Shown here piece by piece: positions 12,411 through 27,117 of a DNA stretch of 64,000 bases. The stretch is from Serpula lacrymans var. lacrymans S7.9 (taxonomy: Eukaryota > Basidiomycota > Agaricomycetes > Boletales > Serpulaceae), in assembly GCF_000218685.1 (NCBI RefSeq), contig NW_006763295.1, forward strand, positions 1,534,430 through 1,598,429, given 5' to 3'. Made by a program: the position numbers and the translations under genes. The number at the start of each line of letters is the position of its first letter. The first letter of the stretch is position 1. The notes below the pieces were generated by a model. It was given only the letters and a program-made list of their open reading frames with translations, was not told the DNA's origin and ran no database searches.

Positions 12411-13720
12411 CTAACCATACCATTTATCGCCAAGCTTTGTTTTAGAGGGAGGTCTTTGAGGTATCTTAGATTCCGTAATGTTGAAGATCTCGATAGCGCG
12501 CTAGTGAAAAAATGACGTTTGGATAAACAAACTCATACATATAAGGGGTTTGGAACTCACTCTCCAAGTTGCCATGTCAAACTCTGTGACGATCTGTTGT
12601 TTTTTTAGTCCGTTTGCATAATCGTCATCTGAGGGGGGTTCACATGAATCTGAATACTTGTGAGTATATCTTCGCTACAGGAAAGATTCTGCCACACGCA
12701 CAGATGATGGGGTCGCCTTCTTCAGTTATTTCAAACGAGCATCGACCATCTCGTATGAGGAACGAGAGATAGAACATATTTTCAACTGATTGGGCGAAGT
12801 CATTAGGATTCACGATGAACCTAAATATGTTGATTGCGCCTTGTTCGGCGAGTATTTTTTCGATCTATAACAAAACATGCATCGCGCTTTCTTTGTCTTT
12901 GCGAAAAAAGAGCTTACCGTTGCCACGTTTTTGGTTGTCTCGTTTTCTGAACGGGCAATATCTTCTTCCCTTAACTCTTGAGGCTTTCTCTCCTCCTCTT
13001 TGTTCTTTTCTAGCTTGGACCGTTTCCCGAAGACACGCTTCTTTTGCTCGATGGAAAGAGGACCAAGCCTAATCGTATATAAGAGGAGATGAGGATCAAA
13101 AACTAGGTTTACTCACATAAAATCCAGGACAGGAACTCTACGACTTTTAGCTAATGCTTTGCGTCCGATTTTGTCCCAGGCCAGAGGAGTGGCAGCATCA
13201 TCATCTAGCTCGAAGTCATCGTCGTTTCCTCGGAGCTGTTGGCGTCCACCCATAAAAGTGACGAGTTTTGTGATAAAATCATCTACGTCAAAAGCCCCTG
13301 AACCCAGTTTCATAGCGCGCGCCTTCTGTGCACTGATAGACGAGACATTACGAAGGATAGTAGAATCAAGAGTTGCGTCGGTAGGATTCTTTACTGCATG
13401 GGAAACTTTGCATTAGAGCAAACCGGGACATGTTAAAAAAGGTTTGCAAGCCTTTCTTGAACAATGTGTCGGCCTGCTCCACTTGGTTAAGGAGATCTTC
13501 CGTTTTATACTCTTGGGGGCGAATGTGCTTGTCTTTTTGGACAGATAATCGTCATAATAAAGAACATATTCATCTCGCGCCCATACGCACCCTCTGTACG
13601 CTTTTCCAGTATGCGATATCTCATCCTCATATCGCGTATTTCGGTGGCATCTTGTTCAGGATCGTAAGCCAAACTTTCGGAAGAGCTCCCAACTTGAATT
13701 TTTGGATTGAATGTGACCAT
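12411..13720 (-). CDS. NSE4: Smc5-6 complex kleisin subunit Nse4
   Basis: Seven minus-strand exons (13591-13720, 13452-13532, 13117-13393, 12918-13068, 12702-12864, 12561-12649, 12411-12500) encode 326 aa. The N-terminal helix (YDPEQDATEIRDMRMRYRIL) and following region match the kleisin end that contacts Smc5. Next comes MKLGSGAFDVDDFITKLVTF. The C-terminal winged-helix domain is well kept: DKIGRKALAKSRRVPVLDF, LGPLSIEQKKRV, ENMFYLSFLIRDGRCSFEI, EFDMATWRRAIEIFN. Nse4 bridges the Smc5/Smc6 heads in the nucleus and is needed for recombinational repair and fork stability. The intron after 13452 starts with GC (gcttgc), the weakest of the seven GC donors in this window. The gene diverges from the RAD5-like gene over 325 bp. 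Confidence 0.92.
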
Positions 13721-14045
13721 CTTTCATAGAAGATGACTAGAAGCGATGAGAAATGGCCAAGTCTAGTATGAATTATATATTTTGAGGTATAGGAAATGCA
13801 GTGGGAGGTGGAAACAACCTCAAAGGCGCGTCAATTTACAACAATAGCGTGACAGGAGCGCGTCGTGACAGCATTGATCACAAATAACTTTCGTCGCGTC
13901 GGGCAAACAACAGTAAATATCGCGGACTGCCATATTCCATCGCGTCCACATCCAAATAACTTAACCCGAACTCTAATCACATTCAAAAGGAAATCTACGA
14001 AGCAATACCTTATTTTATCGCTTGTATCTGGGGTTTGTCCTATTC
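13721..14045. promoter_or_regulatory. Bidirectional promoter between NSE4 and the RAD5-like gene with four CGCGTC boxes
   Basis: The 325 bp between the two start codons must drive both genes. CGCGTC occurs four times in the same orientation at 13827-13832, 13859-13864, 13895-13900 and 13941-13946. The first two are preceded by G, the last two by T. The core resembles the CGCG centre of MluI cell-cycle boxes (ACGCGT) bound by MBF-type factors at S-phase genes. No MCB is present in exact form; the link to cell-cycle control is inference. Confidence 0.5.
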
Positions 14046-17000
14046 ATGGCTTCACATGTGGTCGAAGTGAGTAACCCCACTCAGGTGACGTTCCCAGTCA
14101 GTCCAGCTAACTGGTTTATGAAGTACAGCAAAAGCTCTCGTGCAACGTGTAAAGGCCCATTACCTTGCAAAGGCACGCCTATTTTAGCAGGGAATCTCAG
14201 ATATGGTCAAGTCGTCTCGGGGGAATATGGTGACATGGTTGAATGGCGTCATTGGTACAATTTCTACGGCTTTTTCATCTGCAGGGCTTCATCACTAACA
14301 ATCTGCGCTGAATGCTTGTCAGGGGTTGTGTAACGCCAATTATCTTGGGTGCATTATCTGCCCAAAATCCCCGTAACATCAAGGGTTACGATAGCTTGAA
14401 GTATGTACACTTCCGTAAGCACATGACCTCATCACTAAATTCCTTCGAGGTCGGAGGATCAGCAGAAAGTTCGCCGTGCCATTTCTAATCGTTGCATTGA
14501 TGCAACAGATATTCCGCCCTCAGTCCGGACCCTCGTGGCTCCCCCAGTTGCCAGAAGTAATGTCACGGCAGGTTCCAGTCAGAGAAAAAGGAAGGCCTCT
14601 TTTGATCCAGGGGTTTCCTTTGCGTCTCCCTCACAGTCCAATTCATCACAAGTACCACATGTGGGGCGTTATAATCATCACATGCCTATCTCAGAAGATA
14701 GCGACGATGAAGTCATCTTGATTGAGGATCCTAGAGATGAGTTGTACTGTGTTATGCAGGCTAGTGTAGTTGGCGTTCAATACTACAAAGGTGCTTCTTA
14801 TTTATTTACTAATACTGTTTCATACTAATTCATGGTAAAAAAGGTCTGGTAGGACCAGGTGAAGAAGTAAGGCTCATCAGAGAACCTCATAATAGATATG
14901 ATAGGCGAGTCGTATCGTGCTTCCATCTTCCATCTATCTCACTCAAACCTTCTCAGAAATGCCATTCAAGTAATGAACATTGGGGGGACACAGGTTGGGC
15001 ATATACCTCGAAATATTGCTTCTAAATTATCACCTCTGCTCGATCGTGGCTCTGTGACGGTAGAGGGGGTTATGCGCGAAGGCAACTGTACGTGACGCTC
15101 AATGGGAAGCTTTAGTAGAGATTTCAAATTCACTTTCTTTGACCAGTAACCAGATCTAGCTATTCCCTTTCAATGTGAGTAAGAGAATGTCTTTATGTGC
15201 TGAGAGTATAGACGCTAAACAATATGTGGCTAGGACTTTGAAAATATATGGAGCCTCTGACAGGCGGGATCAGCTCGAACCGCAGCTCATTTGGGCAACC
15301 CCTCACCAACGCGGCTTCCCTCCTCGCGGGTCTGGCGCGGTACCTGGGGCTCCCGTCTCAAGTGGAAGAGCATCAGCAAGTGCTAGCAGCTCTTCAGTGT
15401 CCCGCCCCAGCACACAACAGGCATCGCAAAGAGGTTTAAGCGCTGCCCAAGCTCGAGCTCAACAAGAAGCCTCAAGAAGGCAACAAGAGGCCATTCAGAA
15501 ACAGCAGGAAGCCCTGCAGAAAGCTTCGGAACTAAAGGACATGTTGAATACTCTGGAGAAAGTGGATGACGAAGGAAGGCGTACTTCGCTGCTGGATACG
15601 TTATGCTCCAAGGATGACATTCTGAATCTACCTATACATCCTAGTCCACCAGGCATTCAAAGCGGTGACTTGGTAGTAGATTTGTTGAAGCATCAGGTAC
15701 AGTACCTTCCCTTCACACGAATCTATAGCTTCTAACTTTTTATACTATAAGAGCCAAGCATTACAATGGTGCATTGAACACGAATACCCTAAGCTTCCTA
15801 AACAAGAATCCGACAAACCAGTTCAATTCTGGCAATATATGAAATCAGGCTCAAAGGTGTGTCTGTTATCATGAAAAGTCACTTTGAGTTATTTATTTTG
15901 GGGAATGCCAGTCCTACTATTATAATAGTAAGTATCTTTTATACGTAGCGCGATCAATCAGTAAATCTCCCGCTCCGTTTAGTCGCGACAAAAACTCCTC
16001 AAGAACTCACTAGTCCCCCACAGCTTGAGCGTGGTGCACTAGTAGGTGATAGCATGGGACTAGTACGAAATTCTCCGATAAATTACTTTCTTCTGCTAAC
16101 GCTTCCTCAGGGAAAGACATTGACTATCCTTGCTCTTATCCTTGCCACTAAGGATGATTTGCCTCCTAACCATTCAAAGTGTACTCTGATCGGTAAATTT
16201 TGCTTGTGCTTCTATATGCAGTCTCGCTCACCCTTGCACTAGTGGTACCACTTTCGGTCATGTCGAACTGGGAGAAACAAATCGAAGAGCACTGCGTACG
16301 AGGCGCGCTAAGATACTGTGTTTATTATGGGTCTGCAAGAAACATGAGCCCAGAGGAGTTGATGCAATATGATGTGGTGATAACTACATACCAGACCGTG
16401 ACTAGCGAAGATCCCGACGCTATAGCTGTCAGTAATGGGCCAGAGGGGCATCCTAAGAAGAGGAAGAAATCGAAAAATGAGAAAGGTTTATTCGATGTCA
16501 AATGGAAGGTGAGTGTCTTGTGCGAAGGGATTTACAGCGACAGTTTGATCAATATATTTGAAGAGGGTAGTTTTGGACGAAGGTCATAATATTCGGAACC
16601 CAAAAACGAAGATGGCAAAGGCTGTATGTAAACTAACTGCGCAGAGGCGCTGGGTATTGTCTGGGACTCCGATTGTACGTGTCGATCTTCTATGGAATAT
16701 TCATTAATTTAACAGCATTTGTTTAGATTAATTCTCCCAGAGTACGTCAAACGCGATTGGAGGAATTAATCCTTTGACATATGGCTTCTCAGGACTTGGG
16801 CTCGATCCTTACTTTCCTCCAGATTTGCCGACCTCTTGACAATGAGGATTTCTACAAAAGACTCCTGCTTCGGCCACTCAAAGATGGAGATCCTGTAGGT
16901 GCTGAACTTCTTCGTGTAAGTACATATGCATAGCAGCAGTACATGTCACTCATCTACCCACAAATCACTCAGGCACTGATGAGTCATATCTGCATACGTC

Positions 17001-19218
17001 GGACCAAAGAGGTAGTGTGGTCTCCATTGTGTTCATCTCCATGAGACGCTAATTATTTCGTTATCATCCACAAAGATGCAAGATAGTGAAGGAAACTATC
17101 TTGTGCCTTTACCACCTGTAAGAATTTCGATTTGTGTTTGTAGCATACAAATTTAGTGCAAACACAACAGGTTGAAATGACTCTAGTACCTGTTACACTA
17201 AATGACGAAGCCAGGGTGAGATTTTATCCCATATTCTTTTTGCTCCCTTGATAGACTCCCTCCAGGCTCTGTACGACGCGGTCGAGCAAGTATCCCAGCA
17301 AAAGGTTGAGAACATCATGAATCAAAATGGAGGCATGAATACAGTTGTAATATCATTTGCTCTCTCATTAGCGAATAATCGGTTCACTCTGACTGTGAAT
17401 TCATTTTAGGTCACTACTAACGTTCTTAGCATGTTAACCCGATTACGGCAACTCGCCCTTCACCCTGGACTCGTTCCTTCTGATTACTTGGAACAATTGC
17501 GCGCAAACGAGGATGCCCCTCACGCTGCCATAGAAATTACCCCTGCTGAAAAATTGCGACTGCAAGCTTTGCTGGCCCAATTGATTGAAGATAGCGAGGA
17601 ATGCCCCATCTGCTTCAGTATTCTCACTGAACCTCGTATAACTAGTTGTGCCCACTCTTTCTGCTTTGCTTGGTGAGTCATACGTAAATCGCATAGGGTT
17701 CTAGGGAATATCTCACCATTTCCGGTAGCATCCAAGAGGTCATAGCCCGAGATCCCAAGTGCCCTATGGTATGTCGTTGGCAGAATGTGTGAAGTCATCT
17801 CATGTTATTGCAGGATCGCCGTCTCATAGGCATGGGTGACCTCATAGAACCTCCACCACCCACAGAGCTCACTCAGGTTCTAGTGCGCCAAGAGGAAAAC
17901 GAAGACAACAATGCACTTCGGTCTGGCTCTTCTGCGAAGATAGACCAATTAGTGCATCTTCTACAACTCACGCCCGCCAATGAGAAATCCCTTGTTTTCT
18001 CTCAGTTCACTTCTTTCTTAGACAAGGTGATGGCTCATACTTCAAGATAATTGAATGTGTATCTGACGCTTACCGTGAATAGATCGCTGAAACATTGGAA
18101 GAGCATGGGTAAGGATATCGCACCATTCCTTAGTCTCACACCTTCTGAAGATGTACACAGAATCTCATACGTTCGATTTGATGGGCAGATGTCAGCAAAG
18201 AGACGCCAAGAAACTCTCGAGCGTTTCTGTGTCCCATTGGAAGATGCTCCAGCTTCTACGGAGACACCTCTCCCTCCCTCCCTTAGGACACGCCGCTCCG
18301 CACGGGCCATCTATACCGACGATTCCTTAATAAACGACGAAAAGGATGCCAGCTTTGTTGCAGATGGTGCAGACCACGACTTTGATGGTGATTTCTTGGC
18401 TCCCACAAGGTCTCAGAAGGTCAAGGGCAAAGGCAAGTCCAGGGCTAAGACGAGTGCAAAACCCACCTTCAAGGATTCTTTTTTCACGGGAGAAAACCCA
18501 AAAGTTATGCTCATTTCTTTGAAGGCGGGGGCTTTAGGTTTGAATCTCACCGTTGCCAATAATGTGTACCTGTAAGTTAATTCTCTTTTAGCTGAGTAGC
18601 GCGCTGAGGTGTTGGATGTCCACAGGATGGATCCGTCAGTTTCGTGAACCTATGAGTTTATTATACAGCTGACAAACTTTTTTTGACCGTTCTGCAGGTG
18701 GTGGCAGGTACGCAATGTCTCTTATCCATTAATCTCAACTTTAACAATTCTATAGGAGGGTATTGAGAGCCAAGCAATTGACAGGTGTAATCGGTAGGAT
18801 TATTTAATTTTGTCATGTACAGCCGGCATAACGAGTCTCGTAGGATTGGCCAAAAAAAACCAGTCCATGTCTATCAGTTGATTGCAGAAAACACTGTTGA
18901 ATCTAAAGTCAGTCAGCTTCAAAAGAACCATTAAGATCATCGTATAGACTTGCCCTTCAGGTTATCGACATCCAAGAAAGGAAAAAACTATTGATCCAAC
19001 AAGTGAGTGCCTGCATATAACGAGAGCAGGTCCTAATGAGATGACAGGCTTTCTCTGGAATCAAACGCACAGAAACACAGCGTCAGAAAAAGGAGGCGAG
19101 GTTGCAAGGTACTTCACTGTTATTCATGGACAGGGTGGTCCCATCTCATTTTTCCCAACCAGATCTTATCGAGCTGTTCGGAATCAGACAACAAGCAGCC
19201 TCTTCTCAGGTAGAGTAA
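14046..19218 (+). CDS. RAD5: RAD5/HLTF-like SNF2 helicase-ubiquitin ligase with N-terminal PARP-type zinc finger
   Basis: Thirty-one exons from the ATG at 14046 to the TAA at 19216-19218 join to 1181 aa. Domains in order: PARP-type zinc finger (SKSSRATCKGPLPCKG with CX5C, then VEWRHWGCV), residues ~12-80; HIRAN (ELYCVMQASVVGVQYYKG to YDRNAIQV); an SNF2 ATPase (GDSMGLGKT Walker A, VVLDEGHNIRN Walker B, LSGTP); an embedded RING (CPICFSIL, CAHSFCFACI, KCPMD); helicase C (FDGQMSA, SLKAGALGLNL, DRCNRIGQ). Rad5/HLTF proteins remodel stalled forks and promote PCNA polyubiquitination in the nucleus. The last RING pair is CPMD, with Asp where Cys is usual. Exons of 9, 10, 15 and 16 nt occur, and the intron at 14905-14956 uses a GC donor. 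Orthology to Rad5, rather than a paralogue, is likely but untested. Confidence 0.9.
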
Positions 19219-20137
19219 CATTTAAATTAGGCGCAAGCCCCGTAACTTTCTATACATGCTATATGGTGTAAATACAATTTTCAATCTATATTCTGTTTTC
19301 AAGTCCTTGACATCATGGGCTGACTGACGTGACTTGGAAGTGACACGCTGGCCCTTGCGAGTCGGAATTATCCTAGGCGTTATCCTGCTCATATGACCAT
19401 AGCACTGTATCTAATAGTGATGAGCTCGGAGTACAGGGGATTCGAGTCACCGTGCCATCCCCTATTTTGTCGAGCTGGGCGTTGACCAGTCCTAAAGGGG
19501 AAACCGGCATCGGCAACAGCGATGTTCACGGTCTCTCGTCCGAGCGGCACGGCGTGCATGCAATTACCTTAAACTGTCCCCTATATGAGGAAAATTGTGC
19601 TAGGTTTGTAGGTGGTCCGATGAGTTAGGTAACTGGATATCAAAGGCATCTCTCATTTCTGCATAGGTACCAGTGGATTGAGGACATCAGAGACAGCAGC
19701 GGAAGCAAGTAAGGCAGTCCAGATGTAGAGTTCGTGGAATTCGTCATTCTTCATGACGGAGTGCGGATAAATAAGGAACCTATTTTCTCTCATCCTCGTC
19801 AAGAGCCTGTAGAGGAGTGCTAAGATGCCACCCGATGAGTCGGACGATCGATGACTTGGTTGGATTACGCCGTATGCCCTTGAGAGAGCGCCTCATTGAT
19901 TTCCCAAGGACTCTGAGTTACTCAGTATTGTCAGTATCTAGTTTTTTTAGTAGGTATGTCCAGTGTAATGCTTCGTTGAATGACGCAGACCTATTCGCTC
20001 ACCGGGATCGTGCCCCTTTAGGCATGGCATCGAGAACGATAAAAGCAGCTATTCACTAGATTGTCAGCCTCCAACTTCGTCTCTTAAGTTTTCCCATTCT
20101 CCAATAAACGTAAACACCCAGTCATCGACATCGAGCG
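19219..20137. other. Intergenic region
   Basis: 0.9 kb between two tandem plus-strand genes, holding a 3' UTR and a promoter. No coding frame with family resemblance. Confidence 0.5.
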
Positions 20138-23100
20138 ATGTCATTAGAACTCACCTATCCTCCTGCACATGCCCCCTTCCTCTTGACAGACTATCTACAA
20201 TTTCACCTTGACCATAATCCAAGCTTCCCAGCATTCGTGTATCCTAATGAAGATGGCACACTCACGCACATCTCATTTCTTGAATTTGTGCGTGCCGCTC
20301 ACCGTGCAGCGCACGCAGTTCGACCCAACCGTACAGGTGCGGACGGAGAAGTCGTCGCAATCATTGCCAACACAGATAGTCTTTTGTATCAAGCTATAAT
20401 CTCAGGCATTACTATTGCTGGTCTCGTGGTAAGTAGCTGTTCACCACGAATATGACACTCACTAACTGCACACACATGTGTGTAGCCATTCCCTATGTCG
20501 CCCCGTAACTCCTCTGCAGCTGTTGTCAGCATGTTGCAAAAGACTGCGTGTAACCGTCTGCTCACTCTTCCTTCTGCGCATCAATCCCTTGTCTCCGGCA
20601 TCAAACGCGAACTCGGGACTCCCTCACTACACGTCCAGGTTATACCTACTCTTGCAGAGGTCTTTCCTCATCTCGGGAAGGAACAAGCGCATGACACGTT
20701 CGAGCGGTACCCATCGGCTGGACGTCCATCATTGGACGAAGCTGCTGTGTACATCCATTCGTCAGGTAGTACAGGTTTCCCGAAGCCTATCCCGCAGACA
20801 TACCGCTCTCAGATGCACTGGCTACAGCAGCGTGAGTGCTACCATAGCCACAACTGCTATAGAGTATCGTAGCTGATACATATTTACAGCGGCCATACAG
20901 GGTTTCGCAGGGTACACTCCTGCTATACGACTCGCAGCCGCATCACTTCCCCCTTTTCATAGTCTTGGGAATTGTGTCCAGTTGTACTCTCCACTTGCGT
21001 CTGTTGTTACTGCGGCACTTTTCCCTCCAACTTCGTTTGATGACCCAGATGCCCAGCCAGTCATCCCAACGTCTGACAATATCTTGGACAACATAAGAAA
21101 GACAGGTGCAAACTGTGTTGTGGCTGTGCCATCGTTCCTAGAACTATGGGCGGGTGACGATGAGGCGATAGAGACGTTGAAACAAATGGTATTTGTGGTA
21201 AGTGTTATCGACGATAGCTGAGAAAACATAATGAAAAAAATGATATATCTGCAGATTTATGGCGGCGGTCCTCTGTCATCGAGGGCTGGGGATAAATTGC
21301 ACGCCGCTGGGGTACCCGTTGCTTCTGTTTATGGTGCGACAGAATTTGGATCTATAATGAATTTACCGAGTAGAGAAGATCTGAAGAGTGGTGACTGGGA
21401 GTGGATGCACCCCTCATCTAAAGTGAAGATGCGATGGGTTCTTCAGGATGATGGTACCTACGAGTGCCAAGTGTTGGTATGTTGGCTTTCCGTCTGCGGA
21501 TTTTTTGCGAGAATGAATGATTGAGCGATTTGTATTGATTTTGGCAGACGACAGCCGAGCACCAAGTTGCTGTCGAGAATTTGCCAGATGTAAAGGGCTA
21601 TGCAACATCTGACCTTTTCATCAAGCATCCTACCAGGGAAGGATACTGGAAAATGTATGCCTCTATATCACATATTTCTATCTTCCAGACTTACGACGAG
21701 TAATCGCAGTGTCGGACGTAAGGATGATGTTCTGATCCTCGCTTCCGGCGAGAAAACCGTTCCCGCTCCGATGGAAAGCGTCATAATATCAAATCCACTT
21801 GTGAGTGGGGTGGTTATGTTTGGGCGCGCCCGTAGTCAGGTCGGCGTCCTGGTGGAGGCGATCAGTGATGTAGATGTCACGGACACCAAGGCAGTGGAAG
21901 AGTTCAGGAATAAGGTGTGGTGCGTGATACTCATCTTGCTCGAGTCACTTGGATTGTCCTAAATCTCTGGGTCATCTGAATAGGCCTGATGTAGAAGCAG
22001 CAAACAAAGATGCCCCAGCATTCAGTCGTATCTTCAAAGAAATGATTCTCATTACATCGCCCTCTAAGCCCATGGTTCGGGTCGCAAAAGGCACGGTTTC
22101 CAAGAAGGCTACAATCAAAGCATACGAGGAGGAGATTAATGCACTGTAAGTCGTCGAGTTTGTCCTTGTTCCGACGATCTCCGCATAACTAATCCTTGCA
22201 GATACAACACAGTAGAAGCCAGCACGAAGGCAGGCAGTGATGCAACTCCGCCACGGAGCTGGACTGAGCCCGCGCTCATTGAATGGTTGCAGGAGCAAAT
22301 AGCATCGATTTCTTCAGGTGTCGACATCATACCGGACAAGGATTTTTTTTCGCAAGGTTTCGATAGGTACTTTCTAACGCTCTTGCCTAGCCCGTTATTA
22401 ATGAGAGTTTTGTGCAAATTTATTGACAGCTTGAATGCAACGTTCCTTCGTAATCGCATCCTCGGGGCGTTATATGCATCTGATCAAGTTGAATTGCGCA
22501 CAGCAGCTAAGCGTATACCGCAGAACTTCGTCTTTGATAACCCTAGCATTCATCTCCTCGCGAAGAGAGTAGCTAGCATCGTGAACCGACCGGAGGGCGA
22601 AACCAATGGATCCACTGCACACGACAAGAAGATGGCGATCGAAAATGCGCTTAAGAAGTATAGTATTGGGTTGGGAAAGACGATAATGACGAACGGTGCC
22701 CATGCGGAGAATCAGGGGGAAATACCATCGAAAGGATCGGTGGTGTTGCTGACTGGCTCGACAGGTGGATTGGGATCATATTTATTGGCTTTGCTCTTAA
22801 AGAATGAGGCTACTGCGAAGGTATATGCGTTCAATCGGCCTTCGAAGGCAGATGCGATCAAAGGAAGACAAGCTTCATCATTTGAAGATCGGGCGTTGGA
22901 TGTCACTTTGCTGGATTCGGAAAAGCTCGTTTTTCTCGAGGGTGACGCTGCAGCTGATAAATGTGGGCTTGATGAGCGGACATACAATGAGGCAATTTGA
23001 CTCGCACCTCGACACTTTTTATTAGGCTGACATCTGATTGTAGCTTAGGGAGTCGGTCACCATTATTATTCACAATGCTTGGAGGCTCGATTTCAACCTT

Positions 23101-24118
23101 GCCCTTTCCTCTTTTGAGCCCAACATCCAGGGGACACGTCAGCTAATCGATCTCGCATTATCTTCGAGCCATCCCTCCAATCCACGCTTTTTGTTCACAT
23201 CGTCAATTGCATCTGCGCAAGGATGGGACCAAAGAAAGGGGGCATTTCCGGAAGAAGTGCAGCTCGACGCAAGCGTAGCGGTCGGTTCCGGGTATGGAGA
23301 AAGTAAATACATTTCGGAACGTGTGAGTGCTGTCCCCTCAATGGCTACTTCGAAAATGCCTAATCCCCATTACTCTGCAGCTCCTGGATATGAGTGGCTT
23401 GCATGCAACATCGTTTAGGATCGGTCAGATAGCTGGTGGACCTAACGGAGCATGGTCAACAACTGACTGGGTGCCGATCATTGCAAAGTCCAGCCTAGCT
23501 TTGGCTGTGTTTCCAGCCGCCCAAGGTGTCAGTGATATTATTCGTAATTGCAATGTGTGATCATAATGAACACGACTTGATACAGCTCGTTTCATGGATG
23601 CCCGCGGAAAAAGTGGCCGCGGCGATTTTAGACGTGGCTTTTGCAGAACAGACCCCACCTTTGGCGCTAAATCTCGCTCATCCTCGTCCAGTTTCCTGGA
23701 TGGATACTATGGAGATTTTACGTGACACATTGTTGGAAAAGAAATGTCTTCATAGGAAAGATTTTCCCTTCGTTGATTTCGGAGAATGGGTGAAGAGACT
23801 GGAGAAACGTGCACAGAATGCAACAGCAGTAGACTTTGACAATATCGTGAGTGCTGACTCTTCCGCGGCATCCGCCTCGACTAACCGAGATATATGCACC
23901 AGCCTGCACTCAAGCTTCTTGATTTTTTCCGTACAATGGCAGACGCCGACATGAAAGTACGCCAATCTGGCAGGACAGATGTCGAGGCGGGAGGTATTGC
24001 GACCCTTTCCACGGACAAGGCTCAAAGTGTGAGTTCCACTTGGAAGAATCTTCCACAGATTGGGAAGACAGATGCTGAGTTGTGGGTGGAATATTGGCTG
24101 GCGAAAGGGGCATTTTAG
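20138..24118 (+). CDS. Adenylate-forming reductase (A-T-R, NRPS-like)
   Basis: Thirteen exons (20138-20428, 20486-20831, 20890-21197, 21255-21476, 21548-21654, 21710-21919, 21984-22145, 22202-22366, 22430-22991, 23044-23322, 23381-23527, 23586-23846, 23903-24118) encode 1091 aa. Residues 1-~630 are an adenylation domain: YIHSSGSTGFPKP (A3), YGATEFGS (A5), a WKIVGR hinge, KGTVSKK with the catalytic Lys. A carrier domain follows (FFSQGFDSLNATF, Ser being the phosphopantetheine site). Then comes an NADPH thioester reductase: LLTGSTGGLGSYLL Rossmann motif and YGESKY (YxxxK). Such enzymes activate a carboxylic acid, load it on the carrier and release it as aldehyde. The substrate is unknown. The intron after 22991 uses GC, and the carrier Ser codon is split by the intron at 22367-22429. 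No other biosynthetic gene adjoins it. Confidence 0.93.
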
Positions 24119-24851
24119 GGCCCAAGATAGACGAATCTATGGGGTGTGATCTATGATATAAAAGGCTGTGACAGCGATTCAACATCATCTGTTGCGTTTC
24201 ATAGACATCACATTGTGTATATTACCTCGTGTAACATAAACAAACGACATGCTGCAGTCGTCTTATTCGTACCCAGAGTGGGCCCCACGAGTAAATCTTC
24301 AACTTGGGGGCGTTCGGATACATAATAACGCGATGATAGTCACCCGGATTTTCTGGGATGGGCAGAAATGGAGAAGCCCATATTAAAATACGGCTAGCTT
24401 CTTAAATTTCTTGAACCTTCAAAACCTGACAATCCTGAAATGAAATACCTCAAGTAAGAATGAAGCCCACTTCACGCACAGCACACTGCAACCCCGTCGA
24501 TCGCGGCCTCGAGTCAGCGTTTATGGTATTGCTTCCCGGACGAAGGAAATGTGGTGGTGACCATAATGAACTCAAGATCATTAAAGTGGTGATGAAACTT
24601 TTAGCGGTCAACAATATGTCCTTTGACGTTACTGTTGGATATGGCGCATATAGCCTGTGAGGCACCGGTGACTCGGAATTCAGTATCGGTCCCGGACCGA
24701 AAAGGGCAACAAAGGGATGAGCTGTACAGTTCACGGGAATAGCCGGACAGAGACCGAACCTTGTTTTCTATACTAACAAAGCCAAATACGTGCGCTCGCT
24801 GTCGCGGAAAGGTATTCATTCGCTCGCATCAAGTTCCTCAAGCACCTCAAA
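24119..24851. other. Intergenic region
   Basis: About 730 bp holding the reductase 3' UTR and the promoter and leader of RPS5. The minus-strand frame at 24450-24734 has no domain or splice support and was not called. Confidence 0.5.
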
Positions 24852-27117
<2,266 letters not shown>

